Of a DNA stretch of 58,557 nucleotides, positions 51,132 through 58,557 are shown piece by piece. Source of the stretch: Actinomycetota bacterium (GTDB taxonomy: Bacteria > Actinomycetota > Thermoleophilia > Gaiellales > Gaiellaceae). Where the stretch lies: NCBI GenBank assembly GCA_003161615.1, contig PMOB01000007.1, positions 98,567 through 157,123 on the forward strand, read 5' to 3'. The notes beneath the pieces are model-generated. The model was not told the DNA's origin and did no database searches. It was given only the letters and a program-made list of their open reading frames with translations. Numbering within the stretch: the first letter of the stretch is position 1; each line of letters begins with the position of its first letter. A program made the translations under genes and the position numbers.

Positions 51132-51607
51132 CGGCGCAGAAGCGCGACGGACTGCGCGGCGAGGCCCTCGCGGCGGCCGGTGAAGCCGAGGCCGTCCGTC
51201 GTCGTCGCCCGGACGGCGACGAGCGCCGGCTCCACGCCGAGCGCGCCGGCGAGGCGCCTACGCATCTCGTCGCGGTGCGGCGCGAGCCGCGGCTCTTCGC
51301 CGATCAGGACGACGTCGGCGTTCGCGAGCTCCCAGCCGTCCTCCCGCACGCGCGCCCAGGCGCGCGCGAGCAACTCGAGCGAGTCCGCGCCGGCGAGAGC
51401 AGGATCGCCGGACGGGAAGAAGGCACCGATGTCCTCGAGCCCGGCGGCGCCGAGCACCGCGTCGGTGAGTGCGTGCGCAAGGACGTCGCCGTCGGAGTGG
51501 CCGGCGAGCCCGCGCGGGTGGTTGATCCGGACGCCGCCGAGCACGAGCGGCACACCGTCCTCGAAGGCGTGGGCGTCGAAGCCGCTGCCGACGCGGAACT
51601 CAGACAT
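51128..51607 (-). CDS. ispF: 2-C-methyl-D-erythritol 2,4-cyclodiphosphate synthase
   Basis: Fifth step of the MEP isoprenoid pathway. The 159-residue protein starts at ATG 51607 and shows RVGSGFDAHAF (metal Asp/His), GGVRINHPRGLAGHSDGDVL with the second metal His, GAFFPSGDP, and the C-terminal TTTDGLGFTGRREGLAAQ. The start overlaps the HAD gene stop by 8 bp. Confidence 0.95.
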   Translation of the reverse strand: MSEFRVGSGFDAHAFEDGVPLVLGGVRINHPRGLAGHSDGDVLAHALTDAVLGAAGLEDIGAFFPSGDPALAGADSLELLARAWARVREDGWELANADVVLIGEEPRLAPHRDEMRRRLAGALGVEPALVAVRATTTDGLGFTGRREGLAAQSVALLRR

Positions 51608-52094
51608 CGTCGAGCGCCTCCGGCAATTCGGCGAGCGACTCGATCTCCACGACCCCCGGTGGCGTCTCGTCGGCGGCATGCGCGCCGCGACGGATCCGAA
51701 CGGCAGTCATCCCGGCGGCGAGCGCCGGCAGGACGTCGTTGTCCACCCGGTCTCCGACATACGCGATCTCGTTCGCAGGCACGCCGGCTTCTTCGACGAC
51801 GTGCTCGAAGAAGCCTGCATCGGGCTTCCAGACGTCCCACCGCTCCGACGAGCCGACGAAGTCGACGTACGGGCGGAGGAAGTCCTCGTGCCAGGCGCGC
51901 ATGTTTCCCGCGGCGCCTAGCCGGCGCCCGAGCGCGCGAAGGGCGGCAAGACACGGAAGCGCGTCGGCGTGCAGATCCTGGTCGGTAAACGGGATGCCGT
52001 CCGTCAGCCCTTCGGCCTCCCAGCGCAGGTACGTCGTCATCTCGTCGACGAGCGTCTCGCCAACATCGAAGACGACGACGCTTACGCGAGCCAT
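51600..52094 (-). CDS. HAD-family hydrolase
   Basis: A 164-residue haloacid-dehalogenase-type phosphatase. Motif I VVVFDVGETLVDE, a cap helix region, motif III (Lys in WDVWKPDAGFFEHV) and motif IV (VGDRVDNDVLPALAAGM) are present. It is inserted between ispD and ispF, overlapping both (13 bp and 8 bp). A role as a phosphatase acting on an isoprenoid-pathway or nucleotide intermediate is possible but unsupported. Confidence 0.85.
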   Translation of the reverse strand: MARVSVVVFDVGETLVDEMTTYLRWEAEGLTDGIPFTDQDLHADALPCLAALRALGRRLGAAGNMRAWHEDFLRPYVDFVGSSERWDVWKPDAGFFEHVVEEAGVPANEIAYVGDRVDNDVLPALAAGMTAVRIRRGAHAADETPPGVVEIESLAELPEALDDV

Positions 52095-52750
52095 CCAGCC
52101 ACCGTCGCGAGATCTGCTTCCGAGGTCACCTTGAGGAGACGCGGATCGCCCTCGACCACCTTGACCCGTCCTCCCGCCGCCTCGACGAGCCCGGCGCAGT
52201 CGGTCGCGTCGCTGTCTCGCGCGTGCGCCCGGCGGAGCATGTCCGCGGCAAAGGCCTGCGGTGTCTGCACCGCCCAGAGGCCGTCGCGCGTGACCGTCTC
52301 CTCCACGCCGCCGCCCGAGCCGACGCGCTTCAGCGTGTCCCCGACCGGCAGCCCCGGCACGACGCCGTCCCAGCCCTCCGAGAGCGGCGCGAGCACTCGC
52401 TCGACGACCGCGTCGGAGACGAGCGGCCGCGCGGCGTCGTGGACGAGGACGACGACGGCGTCCTCGTCGACTTCCGCGAGACCGGCGCGGACGGAGTCGC
52501 TGCGTGTCTCGCCGCCGGCAACGCAGGACCGCACCTTGCCGCAGCCTTCCTCCTCGGCGAGGAGGATCGCCGGTTCCTCCCAACCCGGCGGCGCGACGAG
52601 CACGATCGCATCGACCCAGGGACAGGCTTCGAGGCGGCGCAGCGGCTCCGCGAGGAGCGGCTCTTCGCCGAGGTTGGCGAACGCTTTCGGCCGGTCCAGG
52701 CCTAGACGTTCCCCCCGCCCGGCAGCGACGAGGATCGCCCAAACCGACAT
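52082..52750 (-). CDS. ispD: 2-C-methyl-D-erythritol 4-phosphate cytidylyltransferase
   Basis: Third step of the MEP pathway: attaches CMP to MEP. The 222-residue protein has the nucleotide loop ILVAAGRGERLGLDRPKAFA, VVVLVHDAARPLVSDAVVER and the segment TVTRDGLWAVQTPQAFAADM, ending with KVTSEADLATVAGW. It lies 15 bp after the carD stop. Confidence 0.94.
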   Translation of the reverse strand: MSVWAILVAAGRGERLGLDRPKAFANLGEEPLLAEPLRRLEACPWVDAIVLVAPPGWEEPAILLAEEEGCGKVRSCVAGGETRSDSVRAGLAEVDEDAVVVLVHDAARPLVSDAVVERVLAPLSEGWDGVVPGLPVGDTLKRVGSGGGVEETVTRDGLWAVQTPQAFAADMLRRAHARDSDATDCAGLVEAAGGRVKVVEGDPRLLKVTSEADLATVAGWLA

Positions 52751-52765
52751 GGAGGCGGCCCGCCC

Positions 52766-53308
52766 TTAGGCGGTGGCGGCCGCGGCGGGCTTCTTCTTCG
52801 CCGCCGTCTTCTTCCGCGGCGGCGGCCCGTCGGAAGCGAGAACGTCCTCGAGCCACTCGGCGCAGGTGTCCTCGTCCATGCCCTTGGCGTACATCAGCTC
52901 GGAGGCGAGGATCTTCTTCGCCTTCACGAACATCTGCTTCTCGCCGGTGGACAGGCCCTTCTCGCGGTCGCGGAGAGCGAGGTTCCGGACGACCTCGGCG
53001 AGCTCGAGGATGTCGCCCGTCTTCATCTTGTCGCGGTTGTGCTTGAAGCGGCGGTTCCAGTTCTTGGGCATCTCGGTCGAGACACCGGTGAGCGCCTTGA
53101 GGACGCCGCCGATGTCCTTCTCGCCGATGACGCGCCTCAGGCCGACCTTGTCGCAGTTCTCGGACGGAACCTGCACGGTCATGTCGTTGTGCAGGATCTG
53201 GATCGTCAGGTACTCGCGCTGCTCGCCGAGAACCTCGCGCTTCTCCTTCTTGACGACCGTTCCCGCCCCATGGTGGGGGTAGACCACCTTGTCGCCGACC
53301 TGATACAA
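52766..53308 (-). CDS. carD: CarD-family RNA polymerase-binding regulator
   Basis: CarD binds RNA polymerase beta and stabilises the open complex, notably at rRNA promoters. The start is TTG 53308 (MYQVGDKVVYPHHGAG) with GGGGAGG six bases earlier. The TRCF-like N-terminal domain is followed by KNWNRRFKHNRDKMKTGDIL, RDREKGLSTGEKQMFVKAKK and a distal helix. The C-terminal 20 residues are Lys/Ala-rich (PPPRKKTAAKKKPAAAATA). It occupies the place held by yacL in Bacillus. Confidence 0.94.
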   Translation of the reverse strand: MYQVGDKVVYPHHGAGTVVKKEKREVLGEQREYLTIQILHNDMTVQVPSENCDKVGLRRVIGEKDIGGVLKALTGVSTEMPKNWNRRFKHNRDKMKTGDILELAEVVRNLALRDREKGLSTGEKQMFVKAKKILASELMYAKGMDEDTCAEWLEDVLASDGPPPRKKTAAKKKPAAAATA

Positions 53309-53438
53309 GCCCGACCTCCCCTTGCTGAAATGCGCTCTTCCGTCAATAAAGCCGGCACGCTCCCAGCGCCGGCCACGGGGTAAGACTGTAGCAGAAACGG
53401 CCTAGCCAAGCCAAATTTCCGTTGTCAGAGCGGTATTT

Positions 53439-54617
53439 CTAGAGCTGCAGGTAACGATCGACGAGATTGTGCTCCTGCAGGCGTCGCAATCCCTCCCGGA
53501 TCTCGCGCGCGCGCACGGAGCCGACTCCGTCCACCGACTCGAGCTCCCGCTGCGAGGCGCGGACGACGGAATCCAGGCTGCCGAGATCGCCGACGACGCG
53601 GCGGATGACCGGCTCTGACAGGCGCGGAATGTGGGAGAGGACGCGGTAGCCGCGCGGCGTGACCGAGAGATCGAGCGGGTTCTTGCCGCGGTCGTGGCCG
53701 AGCACCTCGGCGAGGCGGCCGAACTCGAGCAACTCCTGGTACGAGAGGTCGGAGAGCGTCGCGAGTGCCTCCGTCGCTTCGTCCCCGGCGCCCGCGAGCT
53801 GGTAGTCCCGGACGATCGCGTCACGCTCGATCGGCACGTCGCCCACGAGCTCCTCGAGCTGGAGGCGGATCAGCCGTCCTTCGCCGCCGAGCTCGACGCA
53901 GTCGCGGGTGATCCGCTCGGCCATCCGGGTCGTCATCTCCGCGCGCTGGAGGACGACGAGAACATCGTCGAGCACAACGGCGTTCTGGAACTCGAGCGCG
54001 GTGAGCCGCGTCAGCACCTGCTCGAGCCGCTGCCGGTACGTGTCGAGCGTCCCCAGCGCCTGGTTCGTCTTCGTGAGGACGTCCGCCACCGGATCGAGCT
54101 GGTACCGCGCCTCGCCGACGAAGACGGTCACCGTTTCCCGCTGCTGCGAGACGGAGACGACGAGTGCGCCCGTCTGCTTCGCAACCCGCTCGGCGGTGCG
54201 ATGGCGTGTGCCGGTCTCATCCGAGGGGATTGTCGGGTCGGGCATGAGCTGGACGTTCGCCCACGCGAGTCGCTCGATCGGCGGATCGAGGATGATCGCC
54301 CCGTCCATCTTGGCCAGCTCGTAGAGGAGCTGTGGGCGGAAGGGCGCGTCGAGGCGGATGCCGCCGGAGTAGAGGAAGGCGAGCTCGTCGGGCTCGCCCA
54401 CGACGATCAGCGCGCCTTCGTGCGAGCGGATGATGTCGTCGACTGCCTGGCGGAGCTCGGTGCCGGGCGCGATCGTCGCGATCGCGGCTAGGAGCTCGGG
54501 GTCGCGCCGCGGATCCTCTTCCGCGGGGATCCGCGTGAAGCCGAGGTCACCGAGCGGCCGCTCGGCTCTCGCTTCCTTCGTCTCCCTGGTCGGCTGCCTC
54601 TCCATATGTGCTCGCAT
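53439..54617 (-). CDS. disA: Diadenylate cyclase DisA (c-di-AMP synthase, DNA-scanning)
   Basis: Makes c-di-AMP and senses branched DNA. The 392-residue protein has the DAC domain with AKMDGAIILDPPIERL and GTRHRTAERVAKQTGALVV (DGA and RHR motifs), a helical spine, and a C-terminal HhH domain ending ESVDGVGSVRAREIREGL. The start can be ATG 54617 or ATG 54605. It overlaps the radA 3' end by 71 bp in another frame. A 130-bp gap to carD carries the probable carD promoter. Confidence 0.95.
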   Translation of the reverse strand: MRAHMERQPTRETKEARAERPLGDLGFTRIPAEEDPRRDPELLAAIATIAPGTELRQAVDDIIRSHEGALIVVGEPDELAFLYSGGIRLDAPFRPQLLYELAKMDGAIILDPPIERLAWANVQLMPDPTIPSDETGTRHRTAERVAKQTGALVVSVSQQRETVTVFVGEARYQLDPVADVLTKTNQALGTLDTYRQRLEQVLTRLTALEFQNAVVLDDVLVVLQRAEMTTRMAERITRDCVELGGEGRLIRLQLEELVGDVPIERDAIVRDYQLAGAGDEATEALATLSDLSYQELLEFGRLAEVLGHDRGKNPLDLSVTPRGYRVLSHIPRLSEPVIRRVVGDLGSLDSVVRASQRELESVDGVGSVRAREIREGLRRLQEHNLVDRYLQL

Positions 54618-55953
54618 CGGCCTCCAGACCGGCTCGGATCGCCGCCCGCAATGTCTCGGCGGCCTCGACCCGAATCTTGCCAGTAGCCACAGTTCCGGTC
54701 GGAGCGATGACCGCGGAGAGGCCGAACTTCGCGCATTCCTCGAGCCGCCGCTCCGCCTGCGCGGCCGTACGCAGCCGCCCGGTCAGGCCGATCTCGCCGA
54801 AGGCGCCGCGACCTTCCCGCACGGGCACGCGCCGCGCTGCCGACGCGATCGCGAGGGCGATCGCGAGGTCGGCGCCCGGCTCGTCGATCCGGACTCCGCC
54901 CGCGACGTTGACGAACACGTCCGCCTGCCCGAGCGGCACTCCGGCGTGGCGGGAGAGAACAGCAACGATCATCGCGAGCCGCTTCGGATCGACGCCGGTC
55001 GCGACGCGGCGCGGCATCGCGAGCTCGCTCTGCGCGACGAGCGACTGGATCTCGAGCAGGATCGGGCGCGTCCCCTCGAGCGCGCACGCGACGGCGGCCC
55101 CCGCCTCGCCGGCCACGGTGTGACCGAAGACCTCCGACGGATCGGGAACGCCAGCGAGGCCGGCTCCCGTCATCTCGAAAACACCGAGCTCGTTCGTCGA
55201 GCCGAAGCGGTTTTTCACCGCCCGCAGGATGCGGTGCGCGTGGTAGCGGTCGCCCTCGAACTGGAGGACGCAGTCGACGAGGTGCTCAAGCACGCGCGGA
55301 CCTGCGACGGTGCCGTCCTTCGTCACATGGCCGACGAGGATCGTGGCGATGCCGTACTCCTTCGCCACGCGCAGGAGGCGACTGGCAGCCTCGCGCACCT
55401 GGCCGACGGAGCCGGGAGCGGAGCCGAGCTCGCTTGCGTGGAGGGTCTGGACGGAGTCGATGACGCAGACGTCGGGCCGCTCGGCGCGGAGCGTCTCGCA
55501 CACCGTCTCGAGCTCCGTCTCGGCGAGAATCTCGACGCGTTCGGCGCCGCCGAGACGCTCGGCGCGGAGCTTCACCTGCGCGACCGACTCCTCCCCGGTG
55601 ACGAGCAGCGCGCGCCGCTCGACGGAGATCGCCGCGAGCGCGCTCAGCAGCAGGGTCGACTTGCCGACACCGGGCTCGCCGCCGAGCAGGACGAGGGACG
55701 CGGGAACGAGCCCGCCGCCGAGCACGCGATCGAGCTCGGGCACGCCGGTCCGGATCCGGGCGGCTTCCTCCACGTGGACGTCGACCAGGCGCAGCAGCGG
55801 TTTCGGGGGTACGGAGGCGCCTGAGACCTGGCCGACGACCTCCTCGACGAGCGTCCCGAACGCGGAGCAGCCCGGACATTTCCCGAACCAGCGCCCCGCG
55901 GAGTAGCCGCATTCCGTGCAGCAGTACTGGACTGTCGCCTTCGCCTTGGCCAT
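54547..55953 (-). CDS. radA: DNA repair protein RadA (Sms)
   Basis: A recombination helicase for branch migration. The 468-residue protein starts at ATG 55953. The N-terminal C4 zinc finger is CCTECGYSAGRWFGKCPGC. Walker A is GGEPGVGKSTLLL, and the KNRFG motif is VKNRFGSTNELGVFEM. The C-terminal Lon-protease-like domain has VRIDEPGADLAIALAIASAA. The frame further upstream is not coding. The gene runs into disA by 71 bp. Confidence 0.95.
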   Translation of the reverse strand: MAKAKATVQYCCTECGYSAGRWFGKCPGCSAFGTLVEEVVGQVSGASVPPKPLLRLVDVHVEEAARIRTGVPELDRVLGGGLVPASLVLLGGEPGVGKSTLLLSALAAISVERRALLVTGEESVAQVKLRAERLGGAERVEILAETELETVCETLRAERPDVCVIDSVQTLHASELGSAPGSVGQVREAASRLLRVAKEYGIATILVGHVTKDGTVAGPRVLEHLVDCVLQFEGDRYHAHRILRAVKNRFGSTNELGVFEMTGAGLAGVPDPSEVFGHTVAGEAGAAVACALEGTRPILLEIQSLVAQSELAMPRRVATGVDPKRLAMIVAVLSRHAGVPLGQADVFVNVAGGVRIDEPGADLAIALAIASAARRVPVREGRGAFGEIGLTGRLRTAAQAERRLEECAKFGLSAVIAPTGTVATGKIRVEAAETLRAAIRAGLEADASTYGEAADQGDEGSESRAAAR

Positions 55954-56130
55954 GCAATTCAGCCTACGGCCGAGGCCGGACGCGCACCGTGCCGAAAGTC
56001 TTGCCACTTCGTGCCGGTGTGGAAAAACCGCAGCGAGGTTCGTGGTCAGCCCCGCTGATGTCGAACCCCTCTCCCGCGACCATGCCTTCCAATGTCCTAC
56101 AAAACGCCAAAGTCGAAGGAGGGAACCCTC

Positions 56131-56805
56131 ATGAAGAGGTTCCTCGAGATCGGCGGAGTCGCTGCAGGCGTTGTTCTCATCGCTTTCGGCGTCGCCGCAA
56201 TCGTGCTCGGTGTCAACGGCAAGAGCACGATTAGCAACGAGTTGAAGTTGCAGCAGATCACCGGCACGCCCGACATGACGCCGAAGGCCATCACGGCCGA
56301 GGCGAAGGGCGCCGGGCTCAGCCTTGCCGCGACACCGATCCCCACGTGCAGCGTCGCGAACCTGCCGATCAACAGCGGCGATCGCGCCCGCTGCTTCGCG
56401 CAGTACATGCGGATCCACACGCTCGATGCGACGCACGGCATCCCCTACAGCCAGATGGGCATGTACGTCGCCAAGCCAGGAGCTCCGAAATCGCAGCTCA
56501 TGAAGGACGGCGCGACGGACAACACGCAGTACGCGGCCATCGATCCGACGACCAAGCAGCCCGTCTCGAACGGCGCCCGGAACATCTGGGTGACTGAGAC
56601 GTCGCTGACCACTGCGCTCAACGCGTCCTACATGGCCGAGCAGATGGCGAATTTCGGCCTCGTCGTAGGTATCGCGCTGCTGCTCTCCGGCATCGGCTTC
56701 ACGATCCTCGCCATCGGCGGCGCCCTGGAGAACGATTTCTGGTTCTTCAAGCGCCCCGCCGTCAAGCAGGCGAGCTCCGTCAAGTCGACCCCGCTGAGCG
56801 TCTAG
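56131..56805 (+). CDS. Two-helix membrane protein with large extracytoplasmic loop
   Basis: A 224-residue protein. The start at ATG 56131 has AAGGAGGGAA nine bases before it, so the upstream ATG (56092) is unlikely. Helix 1 is VAAGVVLIAFGVAAIVLGV, then a loop of about 120 residues with a cysteine pair (IPTCSVANL and RARCFAQYM), and helix 2 is FGLVVGIALLLSGIGFTILA. The tail is short and polar. I know the layout from actinobacteria but not a function. A terminator follows directly. Confidence 0.7.
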   Translation: MKRFLEIGGVAAGVVLIAFGVAAIVLGVNGKSTISNELKLQQITGTPDMTPKAITAEAKGAGLSLAATPIPTCSVANLPINSGDRARCFAQYMRIHTLDATHGIPYSQMGMYVAKPGAPKSQLMKDGATDNTQYAAIDPTTKQPVSNGARNIWVTETSLTTALNASYMAEQMANFGLVVGIALLLSGIGFTILAIGGALENDFWFFKRPAVKQASSVKSTPLSV

Positions 56806-56826
56806 CGCACCAGTCGCACCAGGGAG

Positions 56827-56860
56827 AAAGAGGGCGGCCTCCGGGCCGCCCTCTTTGTTT
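56827..56860. terminator. Strong bidirectional-type Rho-independent terminator
   Basis: AAAGAGGGCGGCC and GGCCGCCCTCTTT form a perfect 13-bp stem with loop TCCG, followed by GTTT on the plus strand and an A-rich start that reads as T-rich on the minus strand. It separates the convergent membrane-protein and lipoprotein genes and can stop both. Confidence 0.85.
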
Positions 56861-57843
56861 CAGCGGATCGGCACGACGTGCCAGCTCGCGCCTGCGTCCG
56901 ACGTCCGCCAGAGCTTGTTCGAGGTGAGCGCGTATCCAACGCGGTGCGTGGCGGAGCCGAGCCAGAGAAGCTCGTCGAGCTTGGTCGGCTGAACGGGCGT
57001 CCAGTTCCGTCCCCGGTTCGTGGTGCGGAGGAGCGGGCTCTGGGCGCCACCGTCGAGGATGGCGGCCCGGGGCGAGAACGGGGCGATCCGCGCCCCGTTC
57101 GTCAACGGCGGCAGGCTGAGGCCACCCGGGTCGTGGAAAGAGCGCACCGCAGGGAAGGTGCGCCCGTCGTCGGTGGAAAGTGACAGTCCCGCCATCATCC
57201 CGCTCGGGCAGACCGCCCAGACGGCGTTCCCGCCGGCGGGGACGACCGTGCCAGGGAGGTCGTAGAAGCACGGCCCGGTGTGGGAGGTGAACGACCGGCC
57301 GCGGTCGTTCGAGATCGCGAGCGTCGTCGAGTCCTGCCCGCGCCTCGGCGCGCCGAGCAGCCAGACGTGGGAGCCGCGCGCCGCGATCGAGTCGCGCTGC
57401 CAGTCCGTCCGGTACGGGAGCCTCATCCAGACGTCGCGTGCGACCGGCGACCGCTCCAGCCCCTGCTTGGTCAGCGCGTAGACGTACCGGTCGCCGAGCG
57501 CTAGCCAGAGGACGCCGCCGAGCGCCGCCTGCCACGACGAGCCGCCGTCCCGCGTCACGTACAAGCGGCTGCCGCGCTCGTACGCGTAGCCGGTCTGCGG
57601 GGTCGCGAACTCGATCACCGGGACGTTCCCCTGCGTCGGCAGCGCCGGAAATGCGACTCGTTCGAAATGCGCGCCGGCGTCCGTCGAGCGGACGAGCGTG
57701 TTCCCCTGCCCAAGGACCCAGATGTCGCTCGCCCCTGCGGCCGCGGCGGTCTCGGGCCGGAAGCCACGCGGGACCCCGTGCGCGCCACTTCCGCAACCCG
57801 ACAGGGCCGCGACGAGCGCTAGCGCCAGGAGAAGACGACGCAT
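56860..57843 (-). CDS. Lipoprotein with BNR/sortilin-like beta-propeller repeats
   Basis: A 327-residue lipoprotein. The signal peptide MRRLLLALALVAALSGC has the lipobox LSGC. The body has repeats with the Asp-box pattern: LVRSTDAGAHFERV, LYVTRDGGSSWQAALG, LAISNDRGRSFTSHTG, LSLSTDDGRTFPAVRS, LLRTTNRGRNWTPV and LWRTSDAGASWHVV. This is like the Ycf48/BNR propeller fold. The function is unknown. It sits between clpC and the shared terminator. Confidence 0.85.
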   Translation of the reverse strand: MRRLLLALALVAALSGCGSGAHGVPRGFRPETAAAAGASDIWVLGQGNTLVRSTDAGAHFERVAFPALPTQGNVPVIEFATPQTGYAYERGSRLYVTRDGGSSWQAALGGVLWLALGDRYVYALTKQGLERSPVARDVWMRLPYRTDWQRDSIAARGSHVWLLGAPRRGQDSTTLAISNDRGRSFTSHTGPCFYDLPGTVVPAGGNAVWAVCPSGMMAGLSLSTDDGRTFPAVRSFHDPGGLSLPPLTNGARIAPFSPRAAILDGGAQSPLLRTTNRGRNWTPVQPTKLDELLWLGSATHRVGYALTSNKLWRTSDAGASWHVVPIR

Positions 57844-57870
57844 CGGCCGGAGGGTACTCCGGCCGGCGCG

Positions 57871-58557
57871 TTATTCCTCTTCGCCCGCCGGCTCTTCGTC
57901 GTCGTCGGCAGACGCCGCCGTCTCTTCGGGCGGCACCGTCACCTTCTCGGGCGTCACGTCGCCCGGGATGAAGGTGATGTCGACGTCCTCGCCCGGCTCC
58001 CCGTCCTCGTTGCGCGTGCGTCCGACGAGGATCGTCGAGCCCGGCTCGAGCTCGCGCCCGAGCACGAAGTCGGCAAGCGGATCCTCGATCTCGCGCTGGA
58101 TCGCACGGCGCAGCGGCCGGGCGCCCATCGCCGGGTCGTAGCCCTTGTCGACGAGCAGCTCCTTCGCGTCGTCGGTGAGCTCGATCGAGACGTCGTGCGT
58201 CGCCATCTGCTCGCGGAGGCGCCGGAGCTGAAGGTCGACGATCGACATGATCTCGGGCTTCGAGAGCTTGTGGAAGACGATGATCTCGTCGATCCGGTTG
58301 AGCAGCTCGGGCCGGAAGACCTTCTTCAGCTCGCCCATCACGCGGCTCTTCATCTCGTCGTACGAGAGACCGGACTCGTCGCCGATCGTGAAGCCGAAGC
58401 CGGTGTTCTTCGAGATCTGGGCCGCGCCTAGGTTCGAGGTCATGATCACGATCGTGTTCCGGAAGTCGACGCGGCGCCCCTGCGCGTCGGTCAGCTTCCC
58501 CTCCTCGAGGATCTGCAGGAGGATGTTGAACACGTCCGGATGCGCCTTCTCGATCTC
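57871..58557 (-). CDS. clpC: ATP-dependent Clp protease ATPase ClpC, C-terminal part
   Basis: The 3' part of clpC; the frame is open to the end of the window (about 228 codons visible). It shows EKAHPDVFNILLQILEEGKL, AQGRRVDFRNTIVIMTSNLG (sensor 1), VFRPELLNRIDEIIVFHKLS and the D2 small domain with YDPAMGARPLRRAIQREIED. The C-terminal tail after residue VGRTRN is acidic (DEDGEPGEDVDITF and ASADDDEEPAGEEE). ClpC unfolds proteins for ClpP. Confidence 0.95.
   Translation of the reverse strand, partial: EIEKAHPDVFNILLQILEEGKLTDAQGRRVDFRNTIVIMTSNLGAAQISKNTGFGFTIGDESGLSYDEMKSRVMGELKKVFRPELLNRIDEIIVFHKLSKPEIMSIVDLQLRRLREQMATHDVSIELTDDAKELLVDKGYDPAMGARPLRRAIQREIEDPLADFVLGRELEPGSTILVGRTRNEDGEPGEDVDITFIPGDVTPEKVTVPPEETAASADDDEEPAGEEE

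Overview
This is a 58.6-kb piece of a GC-rich chromosome with dense, strongly GC3-biased genes and many 1 to 4 bp start/stop overlaps. The gene content points to an Actinomycetota bacterium: CarD, a split acyl-CoA carboxylase with an epsilon-like subunit, and a SigH-type sigma factor. A deep lineage such as Thermoleophilia would fit, given the SdhABE (HdrB-type) succinate dehydrogenase and the clpC-radA-disA...sigH synteny. That placement is inference; there is no rRNA in the window.

Layout. 0-2.6 kb: 3' end of recR, then lysC-asd (aspartate pathway). 2.6-7.1 kb: an accessory stretch of less biased composition with small hypothetical proteins, a TetR/oxidoreductase divergent pair, two exported or membrane proteins, a 50-aa membrane protein and a GNAT enzyme. 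Four direct copies of a ~24-bp hairpin-forming repeat separate its single-gene modules. 7.2-12.6 kb (minus strand): sdhA-sdhB-sdhE, metallophosphoesterase, Asp23-like protein, GNAT. 12.6-18.7 kb (plus): XerC-like recombinase, Rrf2 regulator, sulfate ABC transporter (sbp-cysT-cysW-cysA), XerD-like recombinase, zinc-ribbon protein. 19-27.5 kb: a TCA block with icd-mdh-SDR-PDZ/Lon protease (plus) and sucC-methyltransferase-sucD (minus). 27.5-30.2 kb: APH-like kinase and a two-gene ABC exporter. 30.6-38.6 kb: acyl-CoA carboxylase alpha, epsilon-like and beta genes, interleaved with pgsA, an NlpC/P60 wall hydrolase and a GGDEF/HD-GYP protein. 38.6-43.0 kb: MFS transporter, two trans-sulfuration PLP enzymes, an orphan receiver protein, a CoA-binding protein. 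43.1-58.6 kb: a block with the same order as the Bacillus clpC...sigH region, read on the minus strand: clpC (partial), radA, disA, carD, ispD, HAD, ispF, GNAT, gltX (compact), cysS, rlmB, NYN nuclease, sigH, tRNA-Thr. A plus-strand insert carries mutY and two membrane proteins.

How the parts fit. The central-metabolism genes (sdhABE, icd, mdh, sucCD) cover four TCA steps. Sulfate import, MetY, the CGS/CGL-like enzyme and CysS form a sulfur/cysteine theme. The c-di-AMP synthase DisA sits with RadA and CarD as in other Gram-positives.

Points most worth a second look: the direct-repeat module array; full-length MutY and metallophosphoesterase frames that seem to need a CTG start overlapping the upstream stop (CTGA), plus a CysT frame with no canonical start; a pair of mirror-image 12-bp hairpins with a compensatory change before the carboxylase gene; recombinases bracketing the sulfate operon; and a GluRS about one third shorter than normal.
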